A program made the translations under genes and the position numbers. From the NCBI GenBank assembly GCA_028876335.1, contig JAGWSG010000135.1, positions 1 through 44,251 of the forward strand: 44,251 nucleotides of DNA, written 5' to 3'. Position 1 is the stretch's first letter. Each line of letters begins with the position of its first letter. The stretch comes from Acidobacteriota bacterium (GTDB lineage Bacteria; Acidobacteriota; Terriglobia; Terriglobales; Acidobacteriaceae). Below, one piece after another: positions 1 to 8,482 of this stretch. A model generated the notes under the pieces. That model made no database searches and had not been told where the DNA came from. It saw nothing but the letters and a program-made list of their open reading frames with translations.

Positions 1-1619
1 AGCTTGAAGACCTGACTGCGTTGACGGCACTCTTTCGCCCCGGCCCCATTCAGGGCGGCATGACAGACGACTTCATCGAGCGCAAGTGGGGCCGCCGCAA
101 AGTCGAATACATGTTGCCTGAGCTGGAAGACATTCTGAAAGAGACGCTCGGCGTCATCGTGTACCAGGAACAGGTGATGCAGATTGCGAACGTTGTCGCC
201 AGCTACTCGCTGGGCGAAGCCGATTTACTGCGCCGCGCAATGGGTAAAAAGAATCCCGCCGAAATGGCTAAGCAGCGCGACCGCTTTATGAGCGGTGCTG
301 CAGCGCTTGGTCATCCCAAGGGCATCGCGGGCGAACTGTTTGACCAGATGGAGAAGTTTGCCGGATACGGCTTCAACAAGTCTCACTCTGCGGCCTATGG
401 TTTGGTCTCGTACCAGACCGCATACCTCAAAACGCACTATCCGGTCGAGTTTATGGCGGCGCTGCTGACGAGCGAAACCTCGAAGCCGGAAAATGTGGTG
501 AAGTACATCCAGGAGTGCCGCGAAGTGGGTATCTCTGTGGAACCGCCGGACGTACAGATCTCAGGTGCGCAGTTCACGCCACACGGAGAAGCCATCCGAT
601 TCGGGCTTGCCGCCGTGAAAAACGTGGGCGGCAATGCAATTGAAAGCATCAAGAAAGCGCGCGAAGAAGTAGGCGGACATTTCACAAGCCTGTGGCAATT
701 TTGCGAGAAGGTTGATCTGCGCGTAATGAATAAGCGCGTGATTGAGTCGCTGATCAAGGCTGGGGCGCTCGACTCCCTTGGACCACGCGGTGCACTGTTT
801 GCTGCTGTCGACAAGGCAATTGAACGCGGGCAGAAGGCGCAGCGCGATGCCGAACAAGGCCAGGTTGTGTTGTTTGGTCTCTTCGACGATGGACCGAAGT
901 CTGGGAAAAGCGGCGATGATCTGCCCAAGGCCCCGGACTGGGAAGAAGGCGAGCGTCTTGCGAACGAAAAGGAAGTTCTCGGCTTCTTTGTCTCCGGACA
1001 TCCTCTCGACAAATACGCAGAAAAAATTCGCAATCTGCCCGGTGTGATTTCTGTTGCCGAAGCACTGGAGCGCAAGCCGCCAGAGCGCCGTTGGGGCAAA
1101 GATGCCGATCCAGCCGATGAAATTCAGGTGGCAGGCATGATGATGGGGCTGCGTGTGCAAAAAACCAAGCGCGACGGAAAGCTCTATGCGCAGGCGGCAT
1201 TGGAAGATGCCTCCGGCAAAATCGAGTTGATTGTGTTCCCGCGCGATTACGAAAAGCTGGCACAGCAGTTGAAGATTGAGGCGCCGGTTTTGATTCGTGG
1301 CATGCTGTCGGGTGACGAGGATTCAGCGCCCAAGCTTTCCATCAGTGGTATTCAACCGCTCGATGACGTGCAGATCAAGCTACCGGCAGGTTTGCGCATT
1401 CGACTCAATCTGGACCGTGTTACGGAAGAGGCTTTCACCGCACTGAAGAGTGCGGCTGATACGGCGCCCGGTCCCGGCAAGATCATGCTGCACCTGGAGA
1501 AGAAGGGCGAGTACGCAGTCATTCTTGAGCCGGAAGGGATGAGCGTTGCAGCAGATAAAGGATGGATTGAGCGCGTAGAAGATATTCTCGGGCGGGGAAC
1601 CGTGCAAGTTGTCGGCTAG
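1..1619 (+). CDS. dnaE: DNA polymerase III alpha subunit, C-terminal part (5' truncated by window edge)
   Basis: Replicative DNA polymerase catalytic subunit. The reading frame is open to the left edge (first full codon at base 3, reading LEDLTALTALFRPGP), so the PHP domain and most of the palm lie outside the window. Visible are the RPGP motif, the fingers region with VYQEQVMQIA and the GYGFNKSHSAAYGLVSYQTA block that typifies bacterial DnaE, a helix-hairpin-helix segment, and a C-terminal OB-fold (about bases 1120-1260, IQVAGMMMGL...IELIVFPRDYE). The end of the protein is of normal DnaE length and type. The stop codon TAG at 1617-1619 sits in a CTAG that also supplies the stop of the convergent rhaB. 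Identification is secure. Confidence 0.97.
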   Translation, partial: LEDLTALTALFRPGPIQGGMTDDFIERKWGRRKVEYMLPELEDILKETLGVIVYQEQVMQIANVVASYSLGEADLLRRAMGKKNPAEMAKQRDRFMSGAAALGHPKGIAGELFDQMEKFAGYGFNKSHSAAYGLVSYQTAYLKTHYPVEFMAALLTSETSKPENVVKYIQECREVGISVEPPDVQISGAQFTPHGEAIRFGLAAVKNVGGNAIESIKKAREEVGGHFTSLWQFCEKVDLRVMNKRVIESLIKAGALDSLGPRGALFAAVDKAIERGQKAQRDAEQGQVVLFGLFDDGPKSGKSGDDLPKAPDWEEGERLANEKEVLGFFVSGHPLDKYAEKIRNLPGVISVAEALERKPPERRWGKDADPADEIQVAGMMMGLRVQKTKRDGKLYAQAALEDASGKIELIVFPRDYEKLAQQLKIEAPVLIRGMLSGDEDSAPKLSISGIQPLDDVQIKLPAGLRIRLNLDRVTEEAFTALKSAADTAPGPGKIMLHLEKKGEYAVILEPEGMSVAADKGWIERVEDILGRGTVQVVG

Positions 1620-3055
1620 CAATCACTGAGTGCGCAGGCCCAGTCGCGCACTGCTTCTCTGCCTGGAGTCTTACCCGATGTGGCTGCTCCTGCGAGTTGC
1701 ACCGCGAAATTGCCGATGGTGGAGCCCTCTGTATGTCCTGTCTCAACAGGGAGTCCGGTACCCTCGGCGGTCAAGCGAGTAAGTAGTTGATTGCGGCTGC
1801 CACCGCCAAGAATATGAATGCGCTCCAGCTTGCGGCCAAGCATTGCTTCCAGGCTGCCAAGCGCTGTTGCGTAGCGTTCGGCCAGGCTCTCGAAAATCAC
1901 ACGTGCAAATTTCGGTTCATTTCCCGCTACGTCCTCAATAGGGCTGAAGCCGCGTGCTGTGAGTTCCGCGTTTATGCGCTGCGGCATATCGCTGTCGAGC
2001 ATGAGTGGCTCTGCGTCAACATTGACAGTGCCGTTTGTCTCTATGCCTGAAGCTTCTTTCACCAGGTCTTCGATCTTCCAGCCACGTCCATTTTTCGCCC
2101 AGCTCTCCATGCACTGCTTTACGAGCCACATGCCGTTCACATTGGAGTGAAATAGAAATCCGCCACCCGCTGCGCCTTGATTCGTGTAACGCGCCTCGCG
2201 TGCTGCAACGGTATTGATTGCCTTCGGCAGCGTGGTTCCCACCAGGGACCAGGTTCCGGAAACAATGTAGGCAGTCGCGTCCATTTGCGATCCGATACCT
2301 GCAATGGCGGAAGCCGTGTCATGACAAGCCGGTGCAATGAGCGCGGTATTTTTGAAGGCGTTCAATTCAGCCAGCGGCCCCTTCAGTCGGCCCACAACGG
2401 ATCCAGAGTGAACAATAGGCGGCGACGCATCGATGGAGAGTCCGAGCTCCCGGAAAACGTCCTCTGCCCAATTGCCGGTTTTCAAGTCGACAAGGCCGGA
2501 ATGCGTGGCGTTGGTGTACTCAGCAACACGCGCGCCACCTAGCCAGAAAAGAACATACTCCGGCAGATTGACCCAGGGTGCGGTCGGAACTATTCCGGAC
2601 TCCGCGTCAGCCATTAACTGATAAAGAGTGTTAATGCGAATTGGCTGCGCGCCTGTGCGCTCGAAAAGATGCTGCGGCTCAAACAGATGTTCAACGGCAG
2701 CTTGCGTCGCAAGTGTGCGCTCGTCGCGATAACAGAAAGGAAGTGCGATCGGCTTACCATTTTCTCCAAGGCGAACATAGTCGACAGCCCATCCGTCCAC
2801 ACCAATGGAAGCAATCCCCTCGTCCGCAATGGACGCGGCCTTGCGCAACCCATCTTCCAAGCCTGCGAGGATGGCGGGCAATGGCCAGCGCAATGTCTTG
2901 CCCTCATGCACCGGGCCGTTGGCGATTCGATGGACGAGTGTGACCGCTGGTTTTCCATCGTGCCAGCGCAGCAGGGAGACACGACAGCTCTCCGCGCCGA
3001 GATCGATTGCAACGCGGGCTCGCTGGTCGTTCGGAAGCGTATTGTCCGAACTCAC
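1616..3055 (-). CDS. rhaB: L-rhamnulokinase
   Basis: FGGY-family sugar kinase that phosphorylates L-rhamnulose to L-rhamnulose 1-phosphate in the cytoplasm. The N-terminal phosphate-binding motif DLGAESCRVSL follows shortly after the start, and the C-terminal adenosine-motif segment ILGGGSRNQLLTRLTA is present. I chose a GTG start at 3055-3053 because it overlaps the rhaEW stop as GTGA and gives 479 residues, close to known RhaB proteins (about 489 in E. coli); the open frame continues upstream to 3154 inside rhaEW without family similarity. It is the last gene of the lut-rha cluster. The family assignment is certain; rhamnulose specificity rests on sequence type plus the aldolase and isomerase next door. 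Confidence 0.93.
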   Translation of the reverse strand: MSSDNTLPNDQRARVAIDLGAESCRVSLLRWHDGKPAVTLVHRIANGPVHEGKTLRWPLPAILAGLEDGLRKAASIADEGIASIGVDGWAVDYVRLGENGKPIALPFCYRDERTLATQAAVEHLFEPQHLFERTGAQPIRINTLYQLMADAESGIVPTAPWVNLPEYVLFWLGGARVAEYTNATHSGLVDLKTGNWAEDVFRELGLSIDASPPIVHSGSVVGRLKGPLAELNAFKNTALIAPACHDTASAIAGIGSQMDATAYIVSGTWSLVGTTLPKAINTVAAREARYTNQGAAGGGFLFHSNVNGMWLVKQCMESWAKNGRGWKIEDLVKEASGIETNGTVNVDAEPLMLDSDMPQRINAELTARGFSPIEDVAGNEPKFARVIFESLAERYATALGSLEAMLGRKLERIHILGGGSRNQLLTRLTAEGTGLPVETGHTEGSTIGNFAVQLAGAATSGKTPGREAVRDWACALSDC

Positions 3056-5271
3056 CGCAGAAAGGCCTCGGTGAGTCCACCATCCACGGGAATAATGTGG
3101 CCGGAAGTGCAGCGCGCCTTCGGACTCGCGAGGAAGAGAATTGCTTCCGCGCAATCCGACGGATCAATGGGCTGATGCGTGAGTGTGCGCTTGGCGTAGA
3201 ACGTAGCAAGCAGATTGCGCAGTTCATCGTCGCTCATTGACTCCTCAAACGCGATGTTGTACTTCGCGAGCGATGCACGCACGCGGTCGCGCGGGAACAT
3301 GGTAGAGCCTTTTACGACGGTAGCCGGACTGATGCCGTTTACGCGAATCTTCGGTGATAGGCCAACCGCAAGTTCACGGACAAGGTGCGAGAGCGCGGCT
3401 TTGCTCACATCATAGGCCTCACTGCCGCGTTTGGAGACAACAGCATTGGCCGAGCTAGTCAGAACAATCGACGCATCGAGCGACTGATCGTTGAACAGCT
3501 TTGCGACTTCATCGGCAAGCAGGTAATTGGCCGTAACGTTGATGTCGAGTGTCGTAGCCCACATCGCATCGTTAATTACGCCATCGGGAGAAGACGGGAA
3601 CATGGCCGCGGTATTAATGAGAATGTCGATGCCACCGAACGCCGCAACGGTAGCCTTGATGGCGTCTGCAATCGTCTCGCGTTTGCGAATATCAACCGCA
3701 GTGACCCCGACGAATTCAGCCGAGGTAATCTTCTTGAGCTCCGCGGCGACATTGGCAGCGGCGGTTTCATCGCGGTCGGCCAACATGATGTGCGCACCAC
3801 GAGCTGCGGCAAGAAGGGCAACTTCGCGGCCAATGCCGCTGCCTCCGCCAACAATCAGCGCAATGCGACGGCTCAACTCCTTCTCTGGCGGACGGCGGCG
3901 AATCTTAGCTTCTTCAAGCGCCCAATACTCGATGCGAAATGCCTCCAGCGCAGGCAGAGCGACGTAGTTGGTAAAGACCTTGAAGCTCTTCGGGTCCATG
4001 CCTTTTCCAACCTGAGGCAATGTGCCCTTCACCTCGCCGTCACCAAGCAGGCTTGCTCCCTCCATCACGTGGATGGCATTGGTGTAGAACTCACCGGTGA
4101 TGCGCGCTTCTGTCTTATCTTTGCCAAAGCTGAACATACCCAGGCCGGGAATCAGAACAACGGTCGGGCTTGTATCGCGCAGCGCGGGAGAGTCCGGAGT
4201 TGCGAATGACTTGTAGTACGCCGTGTACTGCTCACGGTATTCAGCAAGTGATGACTCAATCTGAGTCTTGAGCGTGGCAACATCTGCTCCTGCAGCCCAT
4301 GGCACAAACAGCGGCCGAATCTTGGTGCGGATGAAGTGATCAGGGCAGCTTGTGCCGAGGAAGGCAAGATCCTTCGCATCCTTCGAATTCACGAACTGTA
4401 GCACGTCGGGCGCGTCGGTAAAGCTGGCAATGGCACGGCTCTTCGCACTCACGCGCCCGCGAAGAAACGGAGCAATCTGCGCGGCAAGATCTTTCCGATG
4501 GTCCCGTGCGGGTACAACTTCGCCTCCGAAGCGTGCGGGCCCTTTGGCATCGCCGTGGCGGGCAATAAATTGCCCAATCTGGTCAATCAAAGTGATGGTG
4601 TTCAGGTAGCATTCGCGCTGTGTATTGCCCCAGGTAAAGAGGCCGTGGCCACCCAGCACAATGCCGTCACAGCCGGGATTCTCCTTGATCGCATTGCGCA
4701 TCATCAACCCAAGCTCAAATCCAGGGCGTTGCCAAGGCACCCATACCAGCGAGTGGCTGAACTCGCGGTTGAACTCGTCCATTTTTGTTTTGCCGTTTGC
4801 TGATGCGGCGAGCGCTATGCCCCAATCCGGATGCAGGTGGTCTACATGCGGGAAGGGAAGAAATCCATGCAGCGGAGTGTCGATGGATGCGGCAACCGGA
4901 TTGTTCTTGAAGGCGCAGATGGGATACATCGCAACCATGTCGTCTTCAAACTCTTCGCCCTTGTAAATCTTCTCCAGAGCCAGCAGCTTTTCCTGGTAAA
5001 GCGTCGCAAAGCCGGTGCGCTTAATGCTGCCCAGGTCGCCTCCGGAACCCTTTACCCACAACACCTCCACCTGTTCGCCGCTGAGAGGATCAGTGTCCTT
5101 GATTTTCGAACTCGTATTTCCGCCCGCGAAATTTGTAATGCGCAGGTCGGAGCCCAAAAGGTTGGACCGATAGCGAAGCAGTTCAGGTTCATCGAGCTTG
5201 GATGCAACGCCCGCATCCCAGCGATCTTCGAGGAATTTCAATGTAGGGGAAGCTACAGAGGCTTGACTCAT
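3052..5271 (-). CDS. rhaEW: Bifunctional rhamnulose-1-phosphate aldolase / short-chain (lactaldehyde) dehydrogenase
   Basis: A 739-residue fusion. Residues about 1-400 form a class II aldolase with the metal-site segment PHVDHLHPDW and a GGHGLFTWG block; it should split L-rhamnulose 1-phosphate into dihydroxyacetone phosphate and L-lactaldehyde. Residues about 435-739 form a short-chain dehydrogenase with the nucleotide motif GGGSGIGRE (usual TGxxxGIG slightly changed) and the catalytic YDVSK. In characterised two-domain relatives (YuxG/RhaEW type) the second domain oxidises lactaldehyde to lactate, which fits the lutABC genes upstream. The gene starts 147 bases after the regulator stop, so it may have its own promoter; its 3' end overlaps rhaB by four bases. 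The direction of the dehydrogenase (oxidation rather than reduction to propanediol) is inferred. Confidence 0.93.
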   Translation of the reverse strand: MSQASVASPTLKFLEDRWDAGVASKLDEPELLRYRSNLLGSDLRITNFAGGNTSSKIKDTDPLSGEQVEVLWVKGSGGDLGSIKRTGFATLYQEKLLALEKIYKGEEFEDDMVAMYPICAFKNNPVAASIDTPLHGFLPFPHVDHLHPDWGIALAASANGKTKMDEFNREFSHSLVWVPWQRPGFELGLMMRNAIKENPGCDGIVLGGHGLFTWGNTQRECYLNTITLIDQIGQFIARHGDAKGPARFGGEVVPARDHRKDLAAQIAPFLRGRVSAKSRAIASFTDAPDVLQFVNSKDAKDLAFLGTSCPDHFIRTKIRPLFVPWAAGADVATLKTQIESSLAEYREQYTAYYKSFATPDSPALRDTSPTVVLIPGLGMFSFGKDKTEARITGEFYTNAIHVMEGASLLGDGEVKGTLPQVGKGMDPKSFKVFTNYVALPALEAFRIEYWALEEAKIRRRPPEKELSRRIALIVGGGSGIGREVALLAAARGAHIMLADRDETAAANVAAELKKITSAEFVGVTAVDIRKRETIADAIKATVAAFGGIDILINTAAMFPSSPDGVINDAMWATTLDINVTANYLLADEVAKLFNDQSLDASIVLTSSANAVVSKRGSEAYDVSKAALSHLVRELAVGLSPKIRVNGISPATVVKGSTMFPRDRVRASLAKYNIAFEESMSDDELRNLLATFYAKRTLTHQPIDPSDCAEAILFLASPKARCTSGHIIPVDGGLTEAFLR

Positions 5272-5418
5272 TCAGGCACCGCCTTGCGTAATTGGGCATA
5301 AACCCAAGTTAAAAGATTAGCACAAAGACCCCAATAGGGGATAAGTTTCTTATCTGGAACTCAAGTGAAAAATCCGAGGTTGCACGGCATAGAGGTTGTA
5401 CCCAATCGCCAGATCGAA
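5272..5418 (-). promoter_or_regulatory. rhaEW upstream region with candidate operators
   Basis: This 147-base gap between the regulator gene and rhaEW holds a tandem pair of GAGGTTGYAC sequences, at 5376-5385 and 5392-5401. The second one, extended as 5393-5405, matches the inverse of a site upstream of lutA (10799-10811) at 12 of 13 positions. A separate perfect inverted repeat GATAAG-TTT-CTTATC lies at 5340-5354. A second promoter here, controlled by the encoded regulator, is a reasonable inference but no -10/-35 pair was assigned. Confidence 0.5.
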
Positions 5419-6534
5419 TTACTCATCCGAGGTGGTGTTTTCCTCAGTGGAATTCATATTCTCCGGCGTAACCACGCGATGACGAACGTAGTTGTACGGA
5501 GGGACTGTGTATCCGCGAAGCAGCGCAATCCCCAATTGAATCAGCCGTGGTCCGTAGCTCTCCGCTTCGTGTGAAACCGAACCAATAATTGCGCTCTTGC
5601 CGCTGCGCATCTCGTGCAGAACTTCTGGAATGCAGTCCTGGCCGGCAATGGCAAAGTCGGACTCGCAACCTGCATGGTTGGCCGCATCCAGCACGCCCAA
5701 TGCGCTTGAGTCGGTGGCGGCCGCAACCAGCACCCTCTGTCCTTTGCGATGCTGCTTCAGGAATCCTTCAATGGCGCGTTGGCTTGGAGCACGCATACCT
5801 CTGCCATCGAGGTTGATGTAGCTTTCCTGGGGAATATCCTTCAACTTCTCACGTATGCCTTCAAACGCACCGGTAATACGTGCTTGCACAAAGCTGCCGG
5901 CTTCAGTGAACCCAACGCCGAGCACATAATCCACCTTGCCCTTCCATTTGCGCTGCGCATACTGCGCCAGGAGAGAGCCAGCCTCATAACCGACCTCAAA
6001 GTTGTCCACACCGAAGTAGGTAGCATTGGGGTGCGGCACGTCTACTGCCACGAGGGGAATATCGGCCTTTTTGAAAATGTGCGCCACGTGCGGTGCGACG
6101 TACTCTTCCACCTGGAACTCAAGGACCAGATCGACGCGCTTTTCAACAAACTCGTGCGCATTCTGGATGGCAACGTCCGGATCCTGCTTGTTGTCGAGCA
6201 TCACCAGTTCCACGCCGGCAGCTGCGGCAGCAGCGGTAACGCTTTGTGCAACGGCAACAGAGAAGGGCATCTCGGCCGATTGAGCCGCGAAGCCGAAACG
6301 AAGCCGCCGCGGTCGCGAGACGAGACGGTACTGGCCGTTCTGCGCCTGGGCCACATAACCACGATGCACGAGGGTCTTCAGAATACGATAAACACTGGTT
6401 TTGGAAATATTCGTTTTCTGAAAGACATCCTCGAGCGTCACCGGCGCATTCTGTTGCTCCAGCAGTTCCAGAACGTCGAGCGCCTTGGAAAGAATCGGAA
6501 TCAGGTACAGCCGCTTGATTTTTGCTTTGGGCAA
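5419..6534 (-). CDS. Hybrid transcriptional regulator: IclR-type winged helix plus periplasmic-binding-protein-like sugar sensor
   Basis: A 371-residue probable regulator of the rhamnose genes. Residues about 13-72 match the IclR-type winged helix (LSKALDVLELL...TSVYRILKTLVHRGYV). From about residue 88 onward the protein is not the usual IclR effector domain but a type I periplasmic-binding-protein fold like RbsB/LacI sensors (ELVMLDNKQDPDVAIQNAHE, FGVDNFEVGYEAG, VAAATDSSALGVLDAANHAG). No signal peptide or membrane segment is seen, so it should be cytoplasmic. The likely start is TTG at 6534-6532 with an AGGGAG upstream; no ATG precedes the DNA-binding domain. It sits between rhaI and rhaEW on the same strand. 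The ligand (L-rhamnose or a pathway intermediate) and the sign of regulation are inferred from context only. Confidence 0.88.
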   Translation of the reverse strand: MPKAKIKRLYLIPILSKALDVLELLEQQNAPVTLEDVFQKTNISKTSVYRILKTLVHRGYVAQAQNGQYRLVSRPRRLRFGFAAQSAEMPFSVAVAQSVTAAAAAAGVELVMLDNKQDPDVAIQNAHEFVEKRVDLVLEFQVEEYVAPHVAHIFKKADIPLVAVDVPHPNATYFGVDNFEVGYEAGSLLAQYAQRKWKGKVDYVLGVGFTEAGSFVQARITGAFEGIREKLKDIPQESYINLDGRGMRAPSQRAIEGFLKQHRKGQRVLVAAATDSSALGVLDAANHAGCESDFAIAGQDCIPEVLHEMRSGKSAIIGSVSHEAESYGPRLIQLGIALLRGYTVPPYNYVRHRVVTPENMNSTEENTTSDE

Positions 6535-6592
6535 GCGCGCGTCTCCCTATATCAAATTGCACAATCAAATGCTGCGCAACAGAATACAGTGT

Positions 6593-7786
6593 TCAGGCAT
6601 AACTGTTCACTACAGAATGTCTTCCACCGCGCTCTCGCTCAATTCGAGTGACATAACCATCCTTGCGAAGCGCCTTGAGCGGGTCGGCGGGCAGGCCGCG
6701 AGCAACACGCCATTCCACAACCAGCGGACGGACATCTGTCCAGAAGGTGCCGCGGAAAAGCTCTTCGGCTGCAACCAGATCACACTTTTCCTGCAAGCGG
6801 CCGAGTTCCTCTCGGTCGACGAGAGCAGCCTTGAGCCAGAGTTCCTGCGCGGTGGAGACGGTTTGCACCGCGGCTTCAATCTTGCCCTTCAGGTTATGGC
6901 TCTGGTCGATCATGTAAGCAACATCGTGCGGCAGCTTGTCCGCTTTGGCTGCATGCAGCTCATGGAAGATGCGGAAGACCTGATAAGGATCGATGGAACC
7001 GATTGTCAGGTCGTCATCGGCGTAGCGCCGGTCATTAAAATGGAAGCCGCCCAGCAAGCCGATGTGCAGCAACCACGCCACAATCTGCTCTATGTTTTGC
7101 CCCTGATAATGATGGCCGGTGTCAACCAGGACAAATGCCTGCGGACCGGCTTCACGCGCCAGATGAGCGGACATACCCCAGTCTGCAATGTCCGTGTGAT
7201 AAAACGCCGGCTCGAAGGGTTTGTACTCGACAAGAAGCCGCTGGCCGGGCTTCAATTTGCTGTGTGTGGCCTGCAAAGCTTCCGCGAGCCATTCGATACG
7301 TTTGCGCATGCTTTGCGTGCCGGGATAGTTGGATCCGTCGGGCAGCCAGAGCGAAATGTCGCGTGAGCCCAGCTGGGTGGCAATTTCAACAGAGTCGAAC
7401 ATGTGCGCCAGAGCCAACGCGCGAATCTCCGCCGAAGGATTGCAAAGCGACCCATACTTGTATTCCTGATCCTGGAATAGGTTGGGATTAATCGACCCGG
7501 AGCGCACTCCATGCTTCTCTTCGAGCTCTTTTACCTTGGCGGCGTCCTTCTTTCCATTCGGCAGGTCCCATAGCACATGCAGCGCCATCGTCGGCGTGGC
7601 GCCCGTCAGGCGTAAAACCTCGGCGGCGTCACTGAATTTTTCCTCCAGCGTGGAAGCGGCGGCGGGCTGGACAAATTTACCGAAGCGCGTGCCGGTATTG
7701 GCAAATCCCCAGGAGGGAATCTCGATTTGAAAAGCGTCCAGCGCCTGCATTGCGCGTTCAGTCGTTGCGGAGTTGAATTGGCTCAT
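6593..7786 (-). CDS. rhaI: L-rhamnose isomerase (RhaI type)
   Basis: TIM-barrel sugar isomerase of the xylose-isomerase-like superfamily that converts L-rhamnose to L-rhamnulose. Candidate metal-binding residues lie in VEYKPFEP, LVDTGHHYQGQN and FNDRRYADDDLTIGSIDP, as in the Pseudomonas/Rhizobium-type RhaI rather than the E. coli RhaA family. The length of 397 residues is somewhat shorter than the roughly 430 of RhaI proteins, with no internal break visible. It starts three bases after the lutC stop, so it is surely cotranscribed with lutABC. The context of kinase and aldolase downstream supports rhamnose as substrate; related isomerases can accept other deoxy or aldo sugars. Confidence 0.9.
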   Translation of the reverse strand: MSQFNSATTERAMQALDAFQIEIPSWGFANTGTRFGKFVQPAAASTLEEKFSDAAEVLRLTGATPTMALHVLWDLPNGKKDAAKVKELEEKHGVRSGSINPNLFQDQEYKYGSLCNPSAEIRALALAHMFDSVEIATQLGSRDISLWLPDGSNYPGTQSMRKRIEWLAEALQATHSKLKPGQRLLVEYKPFEPAFYHTDIADWGMSAHLAREAGPQAFVLVDTGHHYQGQNIEQIVAWLLHIGLLGGFHFNDRRYADDDLTIGSIDPYQVFRIFHELHAAKADKLPHDVAYMIDQSHNLKGKIEAAVQTVSTAQELWLKAALVDREELGRLQEKCDLVAAEELFRGTFWTDVRPLVVEWRVARGLPADPLKALRKDGYVTRIERERGGRHSVVNSYA

Positions 7787-7789
7787 GGG

Positions 7790-8482
7790 TTAACCTGCCT
7801 GTCCGGCGCCAGCGCTTGAAGTTGCACCGGTCCTGGTCTGTGCCGCATCACGGACAATCACCACGTGAAGAAAACGTGGGCCATGCACGCCTTTGATGCG
7901 GGTCATTTCTATGTCTGCTGTGGCGCTGGGACCGGAAAGCATGGTGGCAAGCGCCGGCGGATGTGGATAAAGTGCGAAGTATTCCGGAAGAGTTTGAACA
8001 ATCTGGCTGGCGCGCAAGATGCACAAGTGCCAGTCTGGCAGAAGAGAGAGAACGCGGCGTCCTTCCTGCGGTCCGTGATGCAAAACAATTGTTCCTGATT
8101 CTGCAATGCCTGCTGATGCGGCAGTAACAACACCCTCCACACCATCAAGCTCTGCGTAATCCAGATTGCCGTCGATGCGCCAATTGACGCCCTGAGCGAG
8201 CCACTGTGCGGGCAGACCCTGAGGCGCAGCCAGAACTTTTTTGCCGCCGGCGAATAATTCTGCGGCGATGGTTGCAGGAAGATCCGCAACGCCTGACTCC
8301 ACTACTTCTGCGTCGTACTCACGCAGGCGTTCGGTCATCAATGCGATGCGCTCATCTTCATTAAGGGATCCTTTGCGAATGTAGCCACGCTGCAACTCGT
8401 CATCACCCGTACCTCCGCCTGCTGCTGTTGCCTTGCGGATGCGATCGAGAATGCTCTGACGGGATGAAGTTGCAACTGTCAT
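7790..8482 (-). CDS. lutC: Lactate utilization protein C (LUD domain)
   Basis: Third component of the LutABC complex that oxidises L-lactate to pyruvate. The 230-residue product carries a single LUD (YkgG) domain, ending in segments typical of the family (GPSATADIEMTRIKGVHGPR). The start at 8482 (MTVATSSRQSILDRIRKA) overlaps the lutB stop as ATGA, and a longer open frame upstream has no family similarity. In the rhamnose context it completes oxidation of the L-lactate made from lactaldehyde. Symbols lldG and ykgG are used for the same family elsewhere. Confidence 0.9.
   Translation of the reverse strand: MTVATSSRQSILDRIRKATAAGGGTGDDELQRGYIRKGSLNEDERIALMTERLREYDAEVVESGVADLPATIAAELFAGGKKVLAAPQGLPAQWLAQGVNWRIDGNLDYAELDGVEGVVTAASAGIAESGTIVLHHGPQEGRRVLSLLPDWHLCILRASQIVQTLPEYFALYPHPPALATMLSGPSATADIEMTRIKGVHGPRFLHVVIVRDAAQTRTGATSSAGAGQAG

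Noticed and set aside
6556..6565. ATTG-CA-CAAT palindrome in the 58-base gap before the hybrid regulator gene, as an autoregulatory operator
   Set aside because: It is short and differs too much from the GGTTGTAACC core found at the other two gaps to be claimed.
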